DNA from: Actinomycetes bacterium
Lineage (GTDB): Bacteria > Actinomycetota > Actinomycetes > Actinomycetales > Dermatophilaceae
DNA length: 64,000 bases
Assembly (NCBI GenBank): GCA_029552065.1
Contig: JAKPEG010000227.1
Location: 32,093 to 96,092, forward strand
Direction: 5' to 3'
The notes under the pieces were generated by a model. The model did no database searches, had not been told where the DNA came from, and saw only the letters and a list, made by a program, of their open reading frames with translations. Shown here piece after piece: positions 33,787 through 42,568 of the stretch (positions are counted from its first letter, which is position 1; each line of letters begins with the position of its first letter). The translations under genes were made by a program, and so were the position numbers.

Positions 33787-34485
33787 TTGCCGCACAACGA
33801 GTTCGGCCAACCGATCGGTGACCCGGTCGACTGGCATGGGGCGCGCTCGCCGGGCCCGGTGGTTCTCGAGGGGCGTCGTTGCCGACTCGAGCCGCTCACC
33901 ATGGGGCACGTCCCCGACCTCTTCGCCGCACTCGTGCCCGGCGGCGAGCGCCTGTGGACCTACCTCTCGATCGGCCCGTGCCACAGCGAGGCAGAGCTCG
34001 CCGGGGTCGTCGCCGATCTGCTCGACACCCCGGGCTGGGTCGTCTTCGCCGTGTGCGAGCCCGGCGGGCGGGCGGTGGGCTTCGCGGCATACCTGCGGGT
34101 GGATCCCGCGCTCGGGACGATCGAGATCGGCTCGGTCGTCTGGTCGCCGAGGCTCGCGCGGACGGCCGCGGCGACCGAGGCGATCGCGCTCATGGCGGGG
34201 CACGTCTTCGACGATCTGGGCTATCGGCGTCTCGAGTGGAAGTGCGACGCCCTCAACGAGCCCAGCCGTCGGGCTGCGCTTCGGCTCGGCTTCCGGTTCG
34301 AGGGGGTGTGGCGGCAGGCGACCCTCTACAAGGGCCGCAATCGCGACACGGCGTGGTTCGCGATGACCGACGCCGACTGGCCGGGCGTGCGGACGGCATA
34401 CGAACGCTGGCTGCGGGTGGAGAATTTCGACGTCGACGGGTGCCAGCGCAGTCCGCTGGCCGTGCCCGGGGTGGGACGCGGCTGA
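33787..34485 (+). CDS. GNAT N-acetyltransferase (RimJ/RimL type)
   Basis: A GNAT protein of about 232 residues. The opening HNEFGQPIGDPVDW is the conserved N-terminus of this RimJ/RimL-like subgroup, so TTG at 33787, just 5 bases after the previous stop, is the best start despite a weak ribosome site; the first ATG (33901) would remove it. Acetyl-CoA binding motif region near RLARTAAATEAIALM (about 118-132) and the C-terminal LNEPSRRAALRLGFRFEG (about 155-172). Acceptor unknown. Confidence 0.78.
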   Translation: MPHNEFGQPIGDPVDWHGARSPGPVVLEGRRCRLEPLTMGHVPDLFAALVPGGERLWTYLSIGPCHSEAELAGVVADLLDTPGWVVFAVCEPGGRAVGFAAYLRVDPALGTIEIGSVVWSPRLARTAAATEAIALMAGHVFDDLGYRRLEWKCDALNEPSRRAALRLGFRFEGVWRQATLYKGRNRDTAWFAMTDADWPGVRTAYERWLRVENFDVDGCQRSPLAVPGVGRG

Positions 34486-34498
34486 GGACGCCGGCCGA

Positions 34499-34816
34499 TC
34501 AGCCGAACAGGCCGAGCTGTCCGAAGTGATCGGCCAGCAGGTAGTAGACCGTCACCCGGTTCTTGTGGTTGACGCCCTTGAGCTTCTCGCCGACGGTGGC
34601 GATCGCCGCGTCGAGCGCGGCGTCGTCCTCGGTGCGGGCGAGCTTCTTCTTGAGGAAGCCGTCGCGCACCCGGGCCAGCTCGGCCGGATCGGAATAGGAG
34701 ACGAGCGAGGAGTCGGTCTTGTGCAAGGCGATGCCGCAGTGTCGGACGATGCCCGCGATCTGCGTGTCGTCGGCGTCGGGGGCGTACTTCTTCACATCGG
34801 CGGCCCAGTCGGTCAT
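34499..34816 (-). CDS. DUF2853 family protein
   Basis: A 105-residue cytosolic helical protein recognised as DUF2853 by the start DWAADVKKYAPDADD and the end KNRVTVYYLLADHFGQLGLF. Function unknown. GGGAGA lies about 8 bases upstream of the ATG. Convergent with the GNAT gene 13 bases away. Confidence 0.85.
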   Translation of the reverse strand: MTDWAADVKKYAPDADDTQIAGIVRHCGIALHKTDSSLVSYSDPAELARVRDGFLKKKLARTEDDAALDAAIATVGEKLKGVNHKNRVTVYYLLADHFGQLGLFG

Positions 34817-34910
34817 GCCTGACTCTCCCTCCACACGGGGGGCGGGACTCGCACCCCCTCCTACCGCACGGTAGCGCGCAGTAGGGCCGCAGGACGGCCT
34901 GCGCCGCTGC

Positions 34911-35831
34911 TCACCTGTCGAACCAGGCGATGGCCGGCTCGATGAGGCTGCCGAGCCAGACCCGTCCGCGATGTTCGCGCACGCCTGTTGCCATGTGCCA
35001 TGAGGTGGCGTCCGCCTCGAGGTCGTGGACGACCCGACCCAGGTCGTCGAGGGCCAGGACGCGGACCGTGCGCTTGGGGGCGGGTTGCAGCCGAGGGGGC
35101 AACCGCCAGGTGGCTCGGCGCACGGCCAACGGGCCGCGCTTGAGACGTTCGACGAGGGGGTCCCGCGGTGAGGCGACGGCCAGCCAGACGAGCCCGTCAC
35201 TGCCGAGGGAGAGGTTGTCGGGATAGCCCGGCAGCTCGCCGGTGAACAAGTCGTTCTCCCCGGCCCGGGGGCCGCTGAGCCAGTGCCGCACGATCGTCCG
35301 GGCGCCGGTCTCGGCGACCGCGACGAAGGACTCGTCGGCCGACAGCGCGACCCCATTGGCGAACTCGAGCCCATCGAGCAGGGTCTCCACCGCTCCGTCC
35401 GGGTGGCGCACGAGCAGTCGCCCGGAGCTGGTGGCCTCGAGGAGGTCGGCCTTCCACTGCCGCACGCCATAGTGCCGCGAGGTGTCCGTGAAGAAGATCG
35501 TCCCGTCGGTGGCGACCGCGGCGTTGTTGCAGAAACGCATCGGCCGCCCGTCGATCGCGGTGACGAGCCGCTCGACTGCTCCGCTGTCCGGCGTGACGGC
35601 GAGCAGGCCGCGCTCCGCGTCGCAGACGAGGATCCGTCCGTCGGGCAGGAGCTCGAGGCCGAGCGGTCTGCCGCCGGTGTGGGCCACTCGGGTGGTCCGC
35701 CCTTCGGCCGGGGACACCCGCCACAGGGATCCGTCCTCGGTGCCGGTCCACACCGCCCCGTCGGTGTCGACGACGACGTCCTCGGCACCGATCGCGGGCA
35801 GCGGGATGGTCGCGAGCGGGCGCAGAGTCAC
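34911..35831 (-). CDS. SMP-30/strictosidine-synthase-like six-bladed propeller hydrolase
   Basis: A 306-residue calcium-dependent phosphotriesterase/gluconolactonase superfamily protein. GFEFANG-type motif appears as LDGLEFANGVALSADES (about 148-164), NNAAVATDGTIFFTDTSRHYG (about 106-126, metal-binding Asn/Asp) and PGYPDNLSLGSDGLVWLAV (about 195-213). No signal peptide. Likely a lactonase; substrate unknown. GTG at 35831 is supported by TACCCT 6 bases upstream. Confidence 0.82.
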   Translation of the reverse strand: MTLRPLATIPLPAIGAEDVVVDTDGAVWTGTEDGSLWRVSPAEGRTTRVAHTGGRPLGLELLPDGRILVCDAERGLLAVTPDSGAVERLVTAIDGRPMRFCNNAAVATDGTIFFTDTSRHYGVRQWKADLLEATSSGRLLVRHPDGAVETLLDGLEFANGVALSADESFVAVAETGARTIVRHWLSGPRAGENDLFTGELPGYPDNLSLGSDGLVWLAVASPRDPLVERLKRGPLAVRRATWRLPPRLQPAPKRTVRVLALDDLGRVVHDLEADATSWHMATGVREHRGRVWLGSLIEPAIAWFDR

Positions 35832-35837
35832 AGCCGC

Positions 35838-35843
35838 AGGGTA
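35838..35843 (-). promoter_or_regulatory. -10 box formed by the octamer (leaderless)
   Basis: Minus-strand CGGCATACCCT gives TACCCT exactly 6 bases before the GTG of the SMP-30 gene. Confidence 0.5.
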
Positions 35844-36031
35844 TGCCGTCGGGTCACCACCGGCCCTCGTCCGACGGCGGGAACCTGGCCGGCCCGCCGA
35901 CCCCGACAACCGGTGCACAGGCACCCCCAGGTCCGCCCCACGTGCCTGACAGGTTCGTCACAGGTCGTGTGCGGATCGTCTCGGTATGGCAATGGCCCGG
36001 CTCGATGTCGAGGCCGCTCGGAAGGAGAGAG

Positions 36032-36523
36032 ATGACTTCGAAGACACTGGGGAAGGTCGCCGCGGCCGTCGCCGCGATCGGCGCGCTGGGCCTGGGCGGG
36101 GCCGCCCTGGCCAACGCCTCGGCGACCGGCGCGTCCGCCGCCCACGGCTACGGCTACGCCGGCAGCGGGACGACCGGCGCTCCCGGAGCGCGCGACGGCG
36201 GTGGCCGTGGCGGCGCGGGCGGGGGTTCGCAGGACACGCCGGTGACCGGTGACGAGGCCGCGAAGGTCTCGGCGGCGGTGACGGCGAAGGACTCTGGCGT
36301 GACGGTCGAATCGGTTCGCAAGGATCCGGACGGCTCCTATGACGTGCTGGGCACCAAGGATGGCCAGAAGGTGATGTTCGACGTGTCCGCCGACCTCGCG
36401 ACGGTCTCCCAGGCACAGGGCGGTCAGGGCGGAAAGCAGGGCCATGGACCGCGTGGTGGAGGCTCCGGTGGTGCCGCGCCCACCGCGCCCTCGGGGAGCT
36501 CGACCGCGCCGAGCGGCAGCTGA
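36032..36523 (+). CDS. Secreted PepSY-domain protein, first tandem copy
   Basis: A 163-residue exported protein: signal-like N-terminus (hydrophobic about 8-27, then ALANASA), a Gly-rich spacer, one PepSY-like domain (about 66-130; DEAAKVSAAVTAKDSGVTVE then KDPDGSYDVLGTKDGQKVMF) and a Gly/Ser-rich tail. GAAGGAGAG is 4-12 bases before the ATG. Its domain is identical in protein sequence to that of the second copy 731 bp downstream. PepSY domains are found on peptidase inhibitors and on redox or membrane proteins; role here unknown. Confidence 0.8.
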   Translation: MTSKTLGKVAAAVAAIGALGLGGAALANASATGASAAHGYGYAGSGTTGAPGARDGGGRGGAGGGSQDTPVTGDEAAKVSAAVTAKDSGVTVESVRKDPDGSYDVLGTKDGQKVMFDVSADLATVSQAQGGQGGKQGHGPRGGGSGGAAPTAPSGSSTAPSGS

Positions 36524-36539
36524 CCGCTCTCGAGTGAAG

Positions 36540-36581
36540 AACAGCTGGTGCCCAACGGAAAACCGTTGGGCACCAGCTGTT
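36540..36581 (+). terminator. Strong intrinsic terminator after the first PepSY gene
   Basis: AACAGCTGGTGCCCAACGG (36540-36558) pairs perfectly with 36563-36581 around an AAAA loop and is followed by TT, giving a 19-bp stem. It separates the two PepSY genes into independent transcripts. Confidence 0.9.
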
Positions 36582-36759
36582 TTCACGTCAATGTGCCAGC
36601 GGCGGTGACGCCCTTCCATGGCTGCTCATCAGCGCTTCACCTCGCAGCGATCGGCCAGCCGGTCGACAGGCTCCGGACAGCGACGGAGGGAATCGTCTTC
36701 TCTACCAACCCGGTCCGGACAGCTCGCCGGTACCACCCCATGGAAGAAGGAGAGACATC

Positions 36760-37278
36760 ATGTCCCGCAAGAACATCGGCCTGGTCGCCGCTTCGGTCGC
36801 AGCCGCCGCCGCCATCGGCCTCGGTGGGGCTGCCCTCGCGAACGCCGCCGACGACACCGGCACCTCTACCTCGGCCGCAGTCGCGGGCAACGCCTCCGCC
36901 GACGCTCCGTCCGACGCCCCAGTGAACGGAAGGGACGGCTCCGCCCTGGGCCAGCAGTCGCAGGACACGCCGGTGACCGGTGACGAGGCCGCGAAGGTGT
37001 CGGCGGCGGTGACGGCGAAGGACTCGGGCGTGACGGTCGAGTCGGTTCGCAAGGATCCGGACGGCTCCTATGACGTGTTGGGCACCAAGGATGGCCAGAA
37101 GGTGATGTTCGACGTGTCCGCCGACCTCGCGACGGTTTCCCAGGCCCAGGGCGGCCCGGGCGGGGGAGGCGGGCGCGGGCCGGGCCCGGGCGGGGCCGGC
37201 GACCATGGCCAGGCCCAAGGTGATTCGGGGGAGCAGCCCTCGGGCACGAGCTCGTCGGCGCCCACCGCCTCGAGCTGA
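36760..37278 (+). CDS. Secreted PepSY-domain protein, second tandem copy
   Basis: A 172-residue exported protein with signal-like segment (about 7-28), Ala/Asp-rich spacer, PepSY-like domain (about 67-130) and Gly-rich tail. The domain DNA (36958-37156) matches 36227-36425 with only six differences, all synonymous, while the signal and tail regions are quite different. GAAGGAGAG precedes the ATG in the same way as in copy one. Separate terminator downstream. Confidence 0.8.
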   Translation: MSRKNIGLVAASVAAAAAIGLGGAALANAADDTGTSTSAAVAGNASADAPSDAPVNGRDGSALGQQSQDTPVTGDEAAKVSAAVTAKDSGVTVESVRKDPDGSYDVLGTKDGQKVMFDVSADLATVSQAQGGPGGGGGRGPGPGGAGDHGQAQGDSGEQPSGTSSSAPTASS

Positions 37279-37317
37279 CCCGGCCCTGCCGGTCCGACCC
37301 GAGCCAACCCCCTCCGC

Positions 37318-37352
37318 GCCGTGGCGCCCACCGATCCGGTGGGCGCCACGGC
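37318..37352 (+). terminator. Strong intrinsic terminator after the second PepSY gene
   Basis: GCCGTGGCGCCCACCG (37318-37333), loop ATC, and the exact reverse complement (37337-37352), followed by TCTTCTGT. Confidence 0.9.
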
Positions 37353-37439
37353 TCTTCTGTGCCCCGTCGATGCCGGGACCAGTCGACGGCGGCGCTCCGA
37401 GAGGGCAGGCTGGGAGCCCCACCCGCGAAGAGGAGAACG

Positions 37440-37943
37440 ATGGCTCACACGCTCGTCGTCGTGCGACATGCGAAGTCCGACTGGAGTGTGCTCGCCGACG
37501 ACCGGGATCGGCCGCTCGCCACACGTGGGCGCCGGCAAGCGCCGGCGGTCGGCCATTGGCTGGCAGGCCAGGGGCTGCGGATCGACCTCGCGGTCGTGTC
37601 GATCGCTCAGCGTGCTCGCAGCACCTGGGACCTCGTCGCCCGCGAGCTCGGCGATCCCCTGCCGACCACGCAGGAGGCGGCGGCGGCATACACCTTCGAC
37701 GGCGACGCGCTCGTCGACCTCGTGTGCGCGCTCCCCGAGTCGGCCGGCACGGTCGCGCTCGTGGGGCACAACCCCGCCGTCGAGGAACTCGTCGAGTCGC
37801 TCACCGGCGTTTCCGCGGCGATGCCGACCGCGGCCGTCGCGGTGATCGACCTGGAGCAGTGGTCCCGCGCAGGCGACGGCCGGGGTGTGCTGCGGGCGGC
37901 CGGGCGTCCGGCGGACGGACCGCTCGCCCTGTCCGCCCCCTGA
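37440..37943 (+). CDS. sixA: SixA-type phosphohistidine phosphatase (histidine phosphatase family)
   Basis: A 167-residue histidine phosphatase. The catalytic RHG motif reads VVRHAKSDW (about 7-15), typical of SixA, and the second active-site histidine is in VALVGHNPAVEEL (about 103-115). It removes phosphate from phosphohistidine in phosphorelay proteins, or acts on small phosphoesters. GAAGAGGAG lies 5-13 bases before the ATG. Confidence 0.85.
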   Translation: MAHTLVVVRHAKSDWSVLADDRDRPLATRGRRQAPAVGHWLAGQGLRIDLAVVSIAQRARSTWDLVARELGDPLPTTQEAAAAYTFDGDALVDLVCALPESAGTVALVGHNPAVEELVESLTGVSAAMPTAAVAVIDLEQWSRAGDGRGVLRAAGRPADGPLALSAP

Positions 37944-37979
37944 CCCGGGCACGCGGCATACCGGGGGCAGGATGGGAGT

Positions 37980-38645
37980 GTGAGCATCCGCGAGATCCCG
38001 CCGCAGCATCCGCCGTGGGGGCGGCATGTGCCCCTCACCTGGGTCACCGAGGGCGACCCCGAGTATGCCGCGCTCGTCACCCAGCTGCGCGGCTTCCTCG
38101 ACGACCTGGCCGCTGCCCGTCCCGAGCCCGAGGAGTCCACCGAACTCGCCGCAGCCCTGCATGGCTGGCGGGATCGGCTGCGCAAGAGCGCGACCGGCGA
38201 GCACGGACAGGTCTTCGGCCGCCGCCCCGACCTGCCCAGTCGCGGACACACGATGCTCCCGGACTACGTCGTCCACCGGGTCGACGATCTGGAGATCGAC
38301 GCGCACGTGAGCTTCGGCCGCTACTACCTCGGCGGCGGGGAGGCCGTCCACGGGGGTGCCATCCCACTCGTCTTCGACGAGTTGTTCGGGACCCTCGTGA
38401 ACTTCGGCGCCCGCCCGCCCTCGCGCACCGTCCACCTCGAGGTCGATTTCCGTGCGCTCACTCCGCTGGACACCCAGCTGACCGTGATCGCCCGGATCGA
38501 GCGGGTCGAGGGACGCAAGACCTACGTGAGCGGCCGGTTGCTCCACGGGGAACTGCTCTGTGCACAGGCCGAGGCGCTCTTCCTCGCCCTCGATCTGCGC
38601 GGCGGCGCGCCGTCGCCGGCGGGGTTGCCGGGCAACCAAGTCTGA
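37980..38645 (+). CDS. PaaI/hotdog-fold thioesterase
   Basis: A 221-residue protein with a C-terminal hotdog domain (about 110-205): GEAVHGGAIPLVFDELFG (about 120-137; the HGG with downstream Asp/Glu is the active-site pattern) and VHLEVDFRALTPLDTQL. The N-terminal 85 residues are specific to an actinobacterial subgroup. It hydrolyses acyl-CoA thioesters. GTG start; GGGAGT just upstream. Confidence 0.8.
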   Translation: MSIREIPPQHPPWGRHVPLTWVTEGDPEYAALVTQLRGFLDDLAAARPEPEESTELAAALHGWRDRLRKSATGEHGQVFGRRPDLPSRGHTMLPDYVVHRVDDLEIDAHVSFGRYYLGGGEAVHGGAIPLVFDELFGTLVNFGARPPSRTVHLEVDFRALTPLDTQLTVIARIERVEGRKTYVSGRLLHGELLCAQAEALFLALDLRGGAPSPAGLPGNQV

Positions 38646-38702
38646 CGACAACCCCAGCGCTCGCACATCGAGCCCACAGTCGTCACCACCACGGTGGATG
38701 CC

Positions 38703-40196
38703 ATGACGACGACACTCCTGGCCGCCCCGGTGGCCCCCGGCCATCCCGTCGAGCAGCAGTCGCCCTGGCCGCCGACGCAGTCGCTCTCCTCGCGCCCCTC
38801 CGCGCACGAGGGGAGCGGCCGGCATACCCGCTCCGCCGTGGTGCGGAGGTTCCGGCGTCAGCGGACTCGGCGTGAGTGGCGCCGCGGCGTGCTCACCGTG
38901 GGCGCGTGGACCCTCGTCGCGACGTCCGTCGCGCTCTTCCTCGCCGACCACGCCTCCGCCTACTTCGCCACCCTCGGCGGGGCGATCACCGCGCTGGGTA
39001 TCGTCGCCGGGCTGGTGGCCGCGGCCCTCATGTGTCTCATGCTCGTGCTCGCCGCGCGGGTGCCGTTCGTCGACCGAACCCTCGGTCAGGATCGGGCGAC
39101 CTCGCTGCACGCGCGACTCGGCCGCGGCATGGTCGCCGGGCTGCTCGCCCATGGGGTGCTACTCGTCTACGGCTATGCCGCCACCGGCAGGGCGACCCCG
39201 GTGACGACCTTCGTGCAGCTGTGGACCTCGTCGACCGACTTCGTCTGGGCCTGTGTCGCCTTCCTCCTGTTCGCTGTCGTGGGGATCTCCTCGATGGTGG
39301 CGGTGCGTCGCCGCTACCCCTACGAGACGTGGTTCGCCATCCACCTCACGACGTATGCCGCGATCGTCGCCTCGCTGCCGCACCAGTTCTCGATGAGTGG
39401 GATCCTCGCCCCCGGTACCCTGGGGCGGACCTTCTGGATCGGGATGTGGCTGGCCACCGCATGGACGCTGCTGGCCTACCGAATCTTCGCTCCGCTCATC
39501 GTCACCCTCACCCACCGGCTCACCGTGAGCGCCGTCGAGCCGGTCGGCCCCGACGCGGTCTCGATCGAGTTCACCGGCCGCAACCTGCGCCGGCTGCGTG
39601 CGCGTGGCGGGCACTGGTTCCACTGGCGCTTCCTCACCCCTGGCCTCGTCCTGCAGCCGCACCCGTTCTCGCTGTCCGCCGAACCGACCGACACCACCCT
39701 GCGCGTCACGGTGCGCGACCTCGGTGCCGGCACGGCTCGCCTGCAACAGCTGCGCCCCGGCACCAAGGTCGCCGTCGAAGGCCCATACGGGATGTTCACC
39801 GACGAAGCGCGCACGACCGATCGGGTCGTCCTGGTCGGCGCAGGCATCGGCATCGCACCCGTGCGGGCCTTGCTGGAGGGCACCGAGATCGTCCCCGGCC
39901 AGGCTGCCGTCATCCTGCGCGCCCACACCCACGAGGAGCTCTACCTGCTCGACGAGGTCACCGCGCTGTGCGCGGCCAAGGGTGCGGCGCTCACCGTCCT
40001 CGTCGGACCGCGGGCCGGCGAGCGCTGGGTCCCCACGCAGTATGCCGACGCCCACCTCACCGACTTCGCCCCGTGGGCCGCTGCCGCCGACCTCTACGTC
40101 TGTGGCCCCGCCCCGTGGATGCAGGCCGTGCTCGCCGACGCCCGGGCGTGCGGCATACCCGAAGAGCAGTGCCACGACGAGCTGTTCGCTTGGTGA
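38703..40196 (+). CDS. Ferric-reductase-like membrane flavoprotein with FNR domain
   Basis: A 497-residue protein: cytosolic N-terminus (about 1-55), a six-helix ferric-reductase-like transmembrane domain (about 60-270), then an FAD-binding domain (about 275-375; HPFSLSAEP is the FAD-binding RxYS-type site) and an NAD(P)-binding domain (VLVGAGIGIAPVRALLEG, about 378-395; ending in CHDELFAW). Likely haem ligands are His in GLLAHGVLLVYG and the pair in FAIHLTTYAAIVASLPHQ. It should pass electrons from NAD(P)H across the membrane. First gene of a unit with an FMN-binding protein and ApbE. Confidence 0.85.
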   Translation: MTTTLLAAPVAPGHPVEQQSPWPPTQSLSSRPSAHEGSGRHTRSAVVRRFRRQRTRREWRRGVLTVGAWTLVATSVALFLADHASAYFATLGGAITALGIVAGLVAAALMCLMLVLAARVPFVDRTLGQDRATSLHARLGRGMVAGLLAHGVLLVYGYAATGRATPVTTFVQLWTSSTDFVWACVAFLLFAVVGISSMVAVRRRYPYETWFAIHLTTYAAIVASLPHQFSMSGILAPGTLGRTFWIGMWLATAWTLLAYRIFAPLIVTLTHRLTVSAVEPVGPDAVSIEFTGRNLRRLRARGGHWFHWRFLTPGLVLQPHPFSLSAEPTDTTLRVTVRDLGAGTARLQQLRPGTKVAVEGPYGMFTDEARTTDRVVLVGAGIGIAPVRALLEGTEIVPGQAAVILRAHTHEELYLLDEVTALCAAKGAALTVLVGPRAGERWVPTQYADAHLTDFAPWAAAADLYVCGPAPWMQAVLADARACGIPEEQCHDELFAW

Positions 40197-40326
40197 CCAC
40201 CCGGTGACAGCGATCGCACAGCAACCTCACGGTGACCGCACGCGTCGGCCACACCCCCGGCACAGCCCCCCTCCCAAGACTCGTCACCATCGATGACCGA
40301 ACACGCACGAAAGAGGCGAACCTCAG

Positions 40327-40875
40327 ATGAGCACACGCAGCAACACCGCGGCAGCCCTCGCATCGCTCGGCGTCCTGGTCGCCGGCTGGACGATCGGCAC
40401 CGGCAACGGTCAGGCGTTGGCCCAGACGGTCGCGACCGGCACGGCCACTCCAGGGAGCACGGGGACCGCCTCCGCCGGGACGACGACCTCCAGCGCGGCG
40501 ACCGCGTCGGCCTCGAACTCCACCTCGGCGGCTTCGACCGCCTCGACCGGATCGACGACGGCCTCGTCGAGTGCCACCTCGGCGGCCTCGACCGGAACCG
40601 GTGCGACCGGCACCTTCACCGGCGACACGGAGTCCGACCGGTTCGGCTCGATCACGGTCACCGTCACCCTTGCCGACGGGAAGATCACCAACGTCACCTA
40701 CACGACGACCGTTCGCGACCAGCACAGCGCCCAGATCGAGGCACGCGCCATCCCGACCCTCAAGGCGAGGGTGCTTGCCGCCAACTCGGCCCAGGTGTCC
40801 TCGGTGAGCGGCGCGACCTACACGACCGACAAGTACCTGAGTTCGCTGCAGTCCGCGCTCGACAAGGCGGCCTGA
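40327..40875 (+). CDS. Exported FMN-binding domain protein
   Basis: A 182-residue protein with a signal-like N-terminus (hydrophobic about 8-30), a long Ala/Ser/Thr linker (about 35-95) and a C-terminal FMN_bind domain (about 98-180). SGATYTT (about 159-165) contains the S-G-A-T motif to whose Thr ApbE covalently attaches FMN. The preceding gene is a transmembrane flavoprotein and the next is ApbE, so this is very probably an extracytoplasmic electron carrier. AGAGGCGAA is upstream of the ATG. Confidence 0.87.
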   Translation: MSTRSNTAAALASLGVLVAGWTIGTGNGQALAQTVATGTATPGSTGTASAGTTTSSAATASASNSTSAASTASTGSTTASSSATSAASTGTGATGTFTGDTESDRFGSITVTVTLADGKITNVTYTTTVRDQHSAQIEARAIPTLKARVLAANSAQVSSVSGATYTTDKYLSSLQSALDKAA

Positions 40876-40877
40876 CC

Positions 40878-41636
40878 ATGCCGACCCTGGCGGACGTCCA
40901 GTCGGCCGCGCACCGCCACGTCTTCGAGACCATGGGAACGACCGTGAGCCTGGCCTTCGCCGGACCCGCGCCCGAGCGGGCAGGCGGGGTCGTCGAGCGG
41001 GTCTTCGCGATCCTGGACCGCCGTTTCAGCCTCTACCGGGCGGACTCGGAGGCCACTGCCGTCGCGCGTGGCGAGCTCGCCATAGCCGACGCCTCGCCGT
41101 CCTACCGGAATTCCTATGCCCTTGCCAAGCGCTGGTCGGCCGAGACCCGGGGCGCCTTCACTGCCCATCGCCCGGACGGATCGATCGACCTCTGCGGGGT
41201 CATCAAGGCCCAGGCCATCCGGGAGTCCGCAACCGCGTTGGTGCGGCTCGGGGCCCGGGCCTGGTGTCTCAACGCCGGCGGTGATGTGCTCACCTCTGGT
41301 GTGCAGGCCGACGGCCGACCTTGGGTGATCGGCATCGTCGACCCGGACGACCGGCATGCACTGGTCTCCCAATTCACCTGCGCGACAGCTCTTCCGGCGG
41401 TCGCGACGAGCGGCACGGCCGAGCGCGGCGAACACGTCTGGCGCACGGCGAGCGCGCCGGACTTCCGTCAGGTGACGGTCGCCGCGCCGGACATCATGAC
41501 CGCCGACGTGCTGGCCACCGCGATCCTCGCCGGTGGCCGGGAGACCCTCGAGCACGCCGTGTCTCGCTGGCCGATCGAGGTGCTCGCCGCGACGACCTCG
41601 GGGGGCTACGTCGCCACGGCGGCCTTCCGCGGCTGA
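40878..41636 (+). CDS. apbE: ApbE family FAD:protein FMN transferase
   Basis: A 252-residue ApbE enzyme. ETMGTTVSLAF near the N-terminus and CLNAGGDVLTSG (about 134-145) are family motifs; ATSGTAERGEHVWR (about 176-189) and the metal-binding DIMTADVLATA (about 206-216) follow. It uses FAD and Mg2+ to transfer FMN to Thr in the FMN_bind target, whose gene ends 3 bases upstream. No signal peptide is apparent, unlike many ApbE proteins, so modification may occur before export. Confidence 0.9.
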   Translation: MPTLADVQSAAHRHVFETMGTTVSLAFAGPAPERAGGVVERVFAILDRRFSLYRADSEATAVARGELAIADASPSYRNSYALAKRWSAETRGAFTAHRPDGSIDLCGVIKAQAIRESATALVRLGARAWCLNAGGDVLTSGVQADGRPWVIGIVDPDDRHALVSQFTCATALPAVATSGTAERGEHVWRTASAPDFRQVTVAAPDIMTADVLATAILAGGRETLEHAVSRWPIEVLAATTSGGYVATAAFRG

Positions 41637-41698
41637 GCCTGATCAGGCGGCCGCGCTCAAGGGCTGAAGGCCGTTGGACGTCGGGAGACGGCGGCGGG

Positions 41699-42568
41699 TC
41701 AGTCCAGGTGGCCGAAGGTGCCGGCGTTGAAGTCCTCGATCGCCTGGACGATCTCGGCTTCGCTCGTCATCGCGAACGGGCCGTAGAACACCACCGGCTC
41801 GCCGATCGGCCGGCCCCCGAGCAGCACGGCACGGGCACCGGTCTCGGGTGCCGTGATCCGCAGCCGGTCACCGGAGCGGTCGAACAGCCCGAGCTGCTCC
41901 CGCCCGATCCGGCCGCCGACGGTGTCGAGGTGGCCGTCGAGGACGAAGAGCATGAGGGTGTGCCCGTCGGGGACGGTCAGCTCGGCGGTCTCGTCGGCAG
42001 CCAACTGGAGGTCCCACAGCTCGATCGGCGTGTGCGTGCGTGCCGGACCCGTCTCGCCGTCGAGCTCACCGGCATACAGGGTGACCGTGCCGCCGCCCGG
42101 CAGCTTGACCTTCCCCATCGACTCGGCCGTGAGTGCCTGGTAGCCGGGATCGCCCATCTTGTCGGCGCTCGGCAGATTGACCCACAGCTGCATCATGTGG
42201 AACCGCCCGCCCTGCCGAGCCCACTCGGGCTCGTGGTACTCCTTGTGCAGGATCCCCCGGGCAGCGGTCATCCACTGGGCGTCGCCGGGGTAGATGACCC
42301 CGCCGCCACCCGTGGAGTCGTGGTGCTGGACGGCTCCCTCGAAGGCGAGGGTGACGGTCTCGAAACCGCGGTGCGGGTGGGCACCGACGCCCCGCGGCCG
42401 GTCGGTCGGCGGGTAGTCCTTCACCGGGTGGTAGTCCATGAGCAGGAACGGGTCGGCCGCCTCCTGGAGTTCGCGGCCGCCCGGCAGCAGCTGCGTGACG
42501 TAGAAGCCGTCGCCGACCCAGTGGAACCGGTCGCCGGAGTGGACACTGCGCAGGATGCGGTCGGTCAT
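41699..42568 (-). CDS. Pirin family protein
   Basis: A 289-residue double cupin. The metal site is in GVGAHPHRGFETVTL (about 61-75) and KEYHEPEW (about 108-115), giving the usual three His and one Glu. Bacterial pirins act as quercetinases or as redox-related regulators; the role here is open. Its ATG overlaps the stop of the TPR gene (ATGA). The AHPHRGFE motif is complete, so it should bind iron. Confidence 0.9.
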   Translation of the reverse strand: MTDRILRSVHSGDRFHWVGDGFYVTQLLPGGRELQEAADPFLLMDYHPVKDYPPTDRPRGVGAHPHRGFETVTLAFEGAVQHHDSTGGGGVIYPGDAQWMTAARGILHKEYHEPEWARQGGRFHMMQLWVNLPSADKMGDPGYQALTAESMGKVKLPGGGTVTLYAGELDGETGPARTHTPIELWDLQLAADETAELTVPDGHTLMLFVLDGHLDTVGGRIGREQLGLFDRSGDRLRITAPETGARAVLLGGRPIGEPVVFYGPFAMTSEAEIVQAIEDFNAGTFGHLD

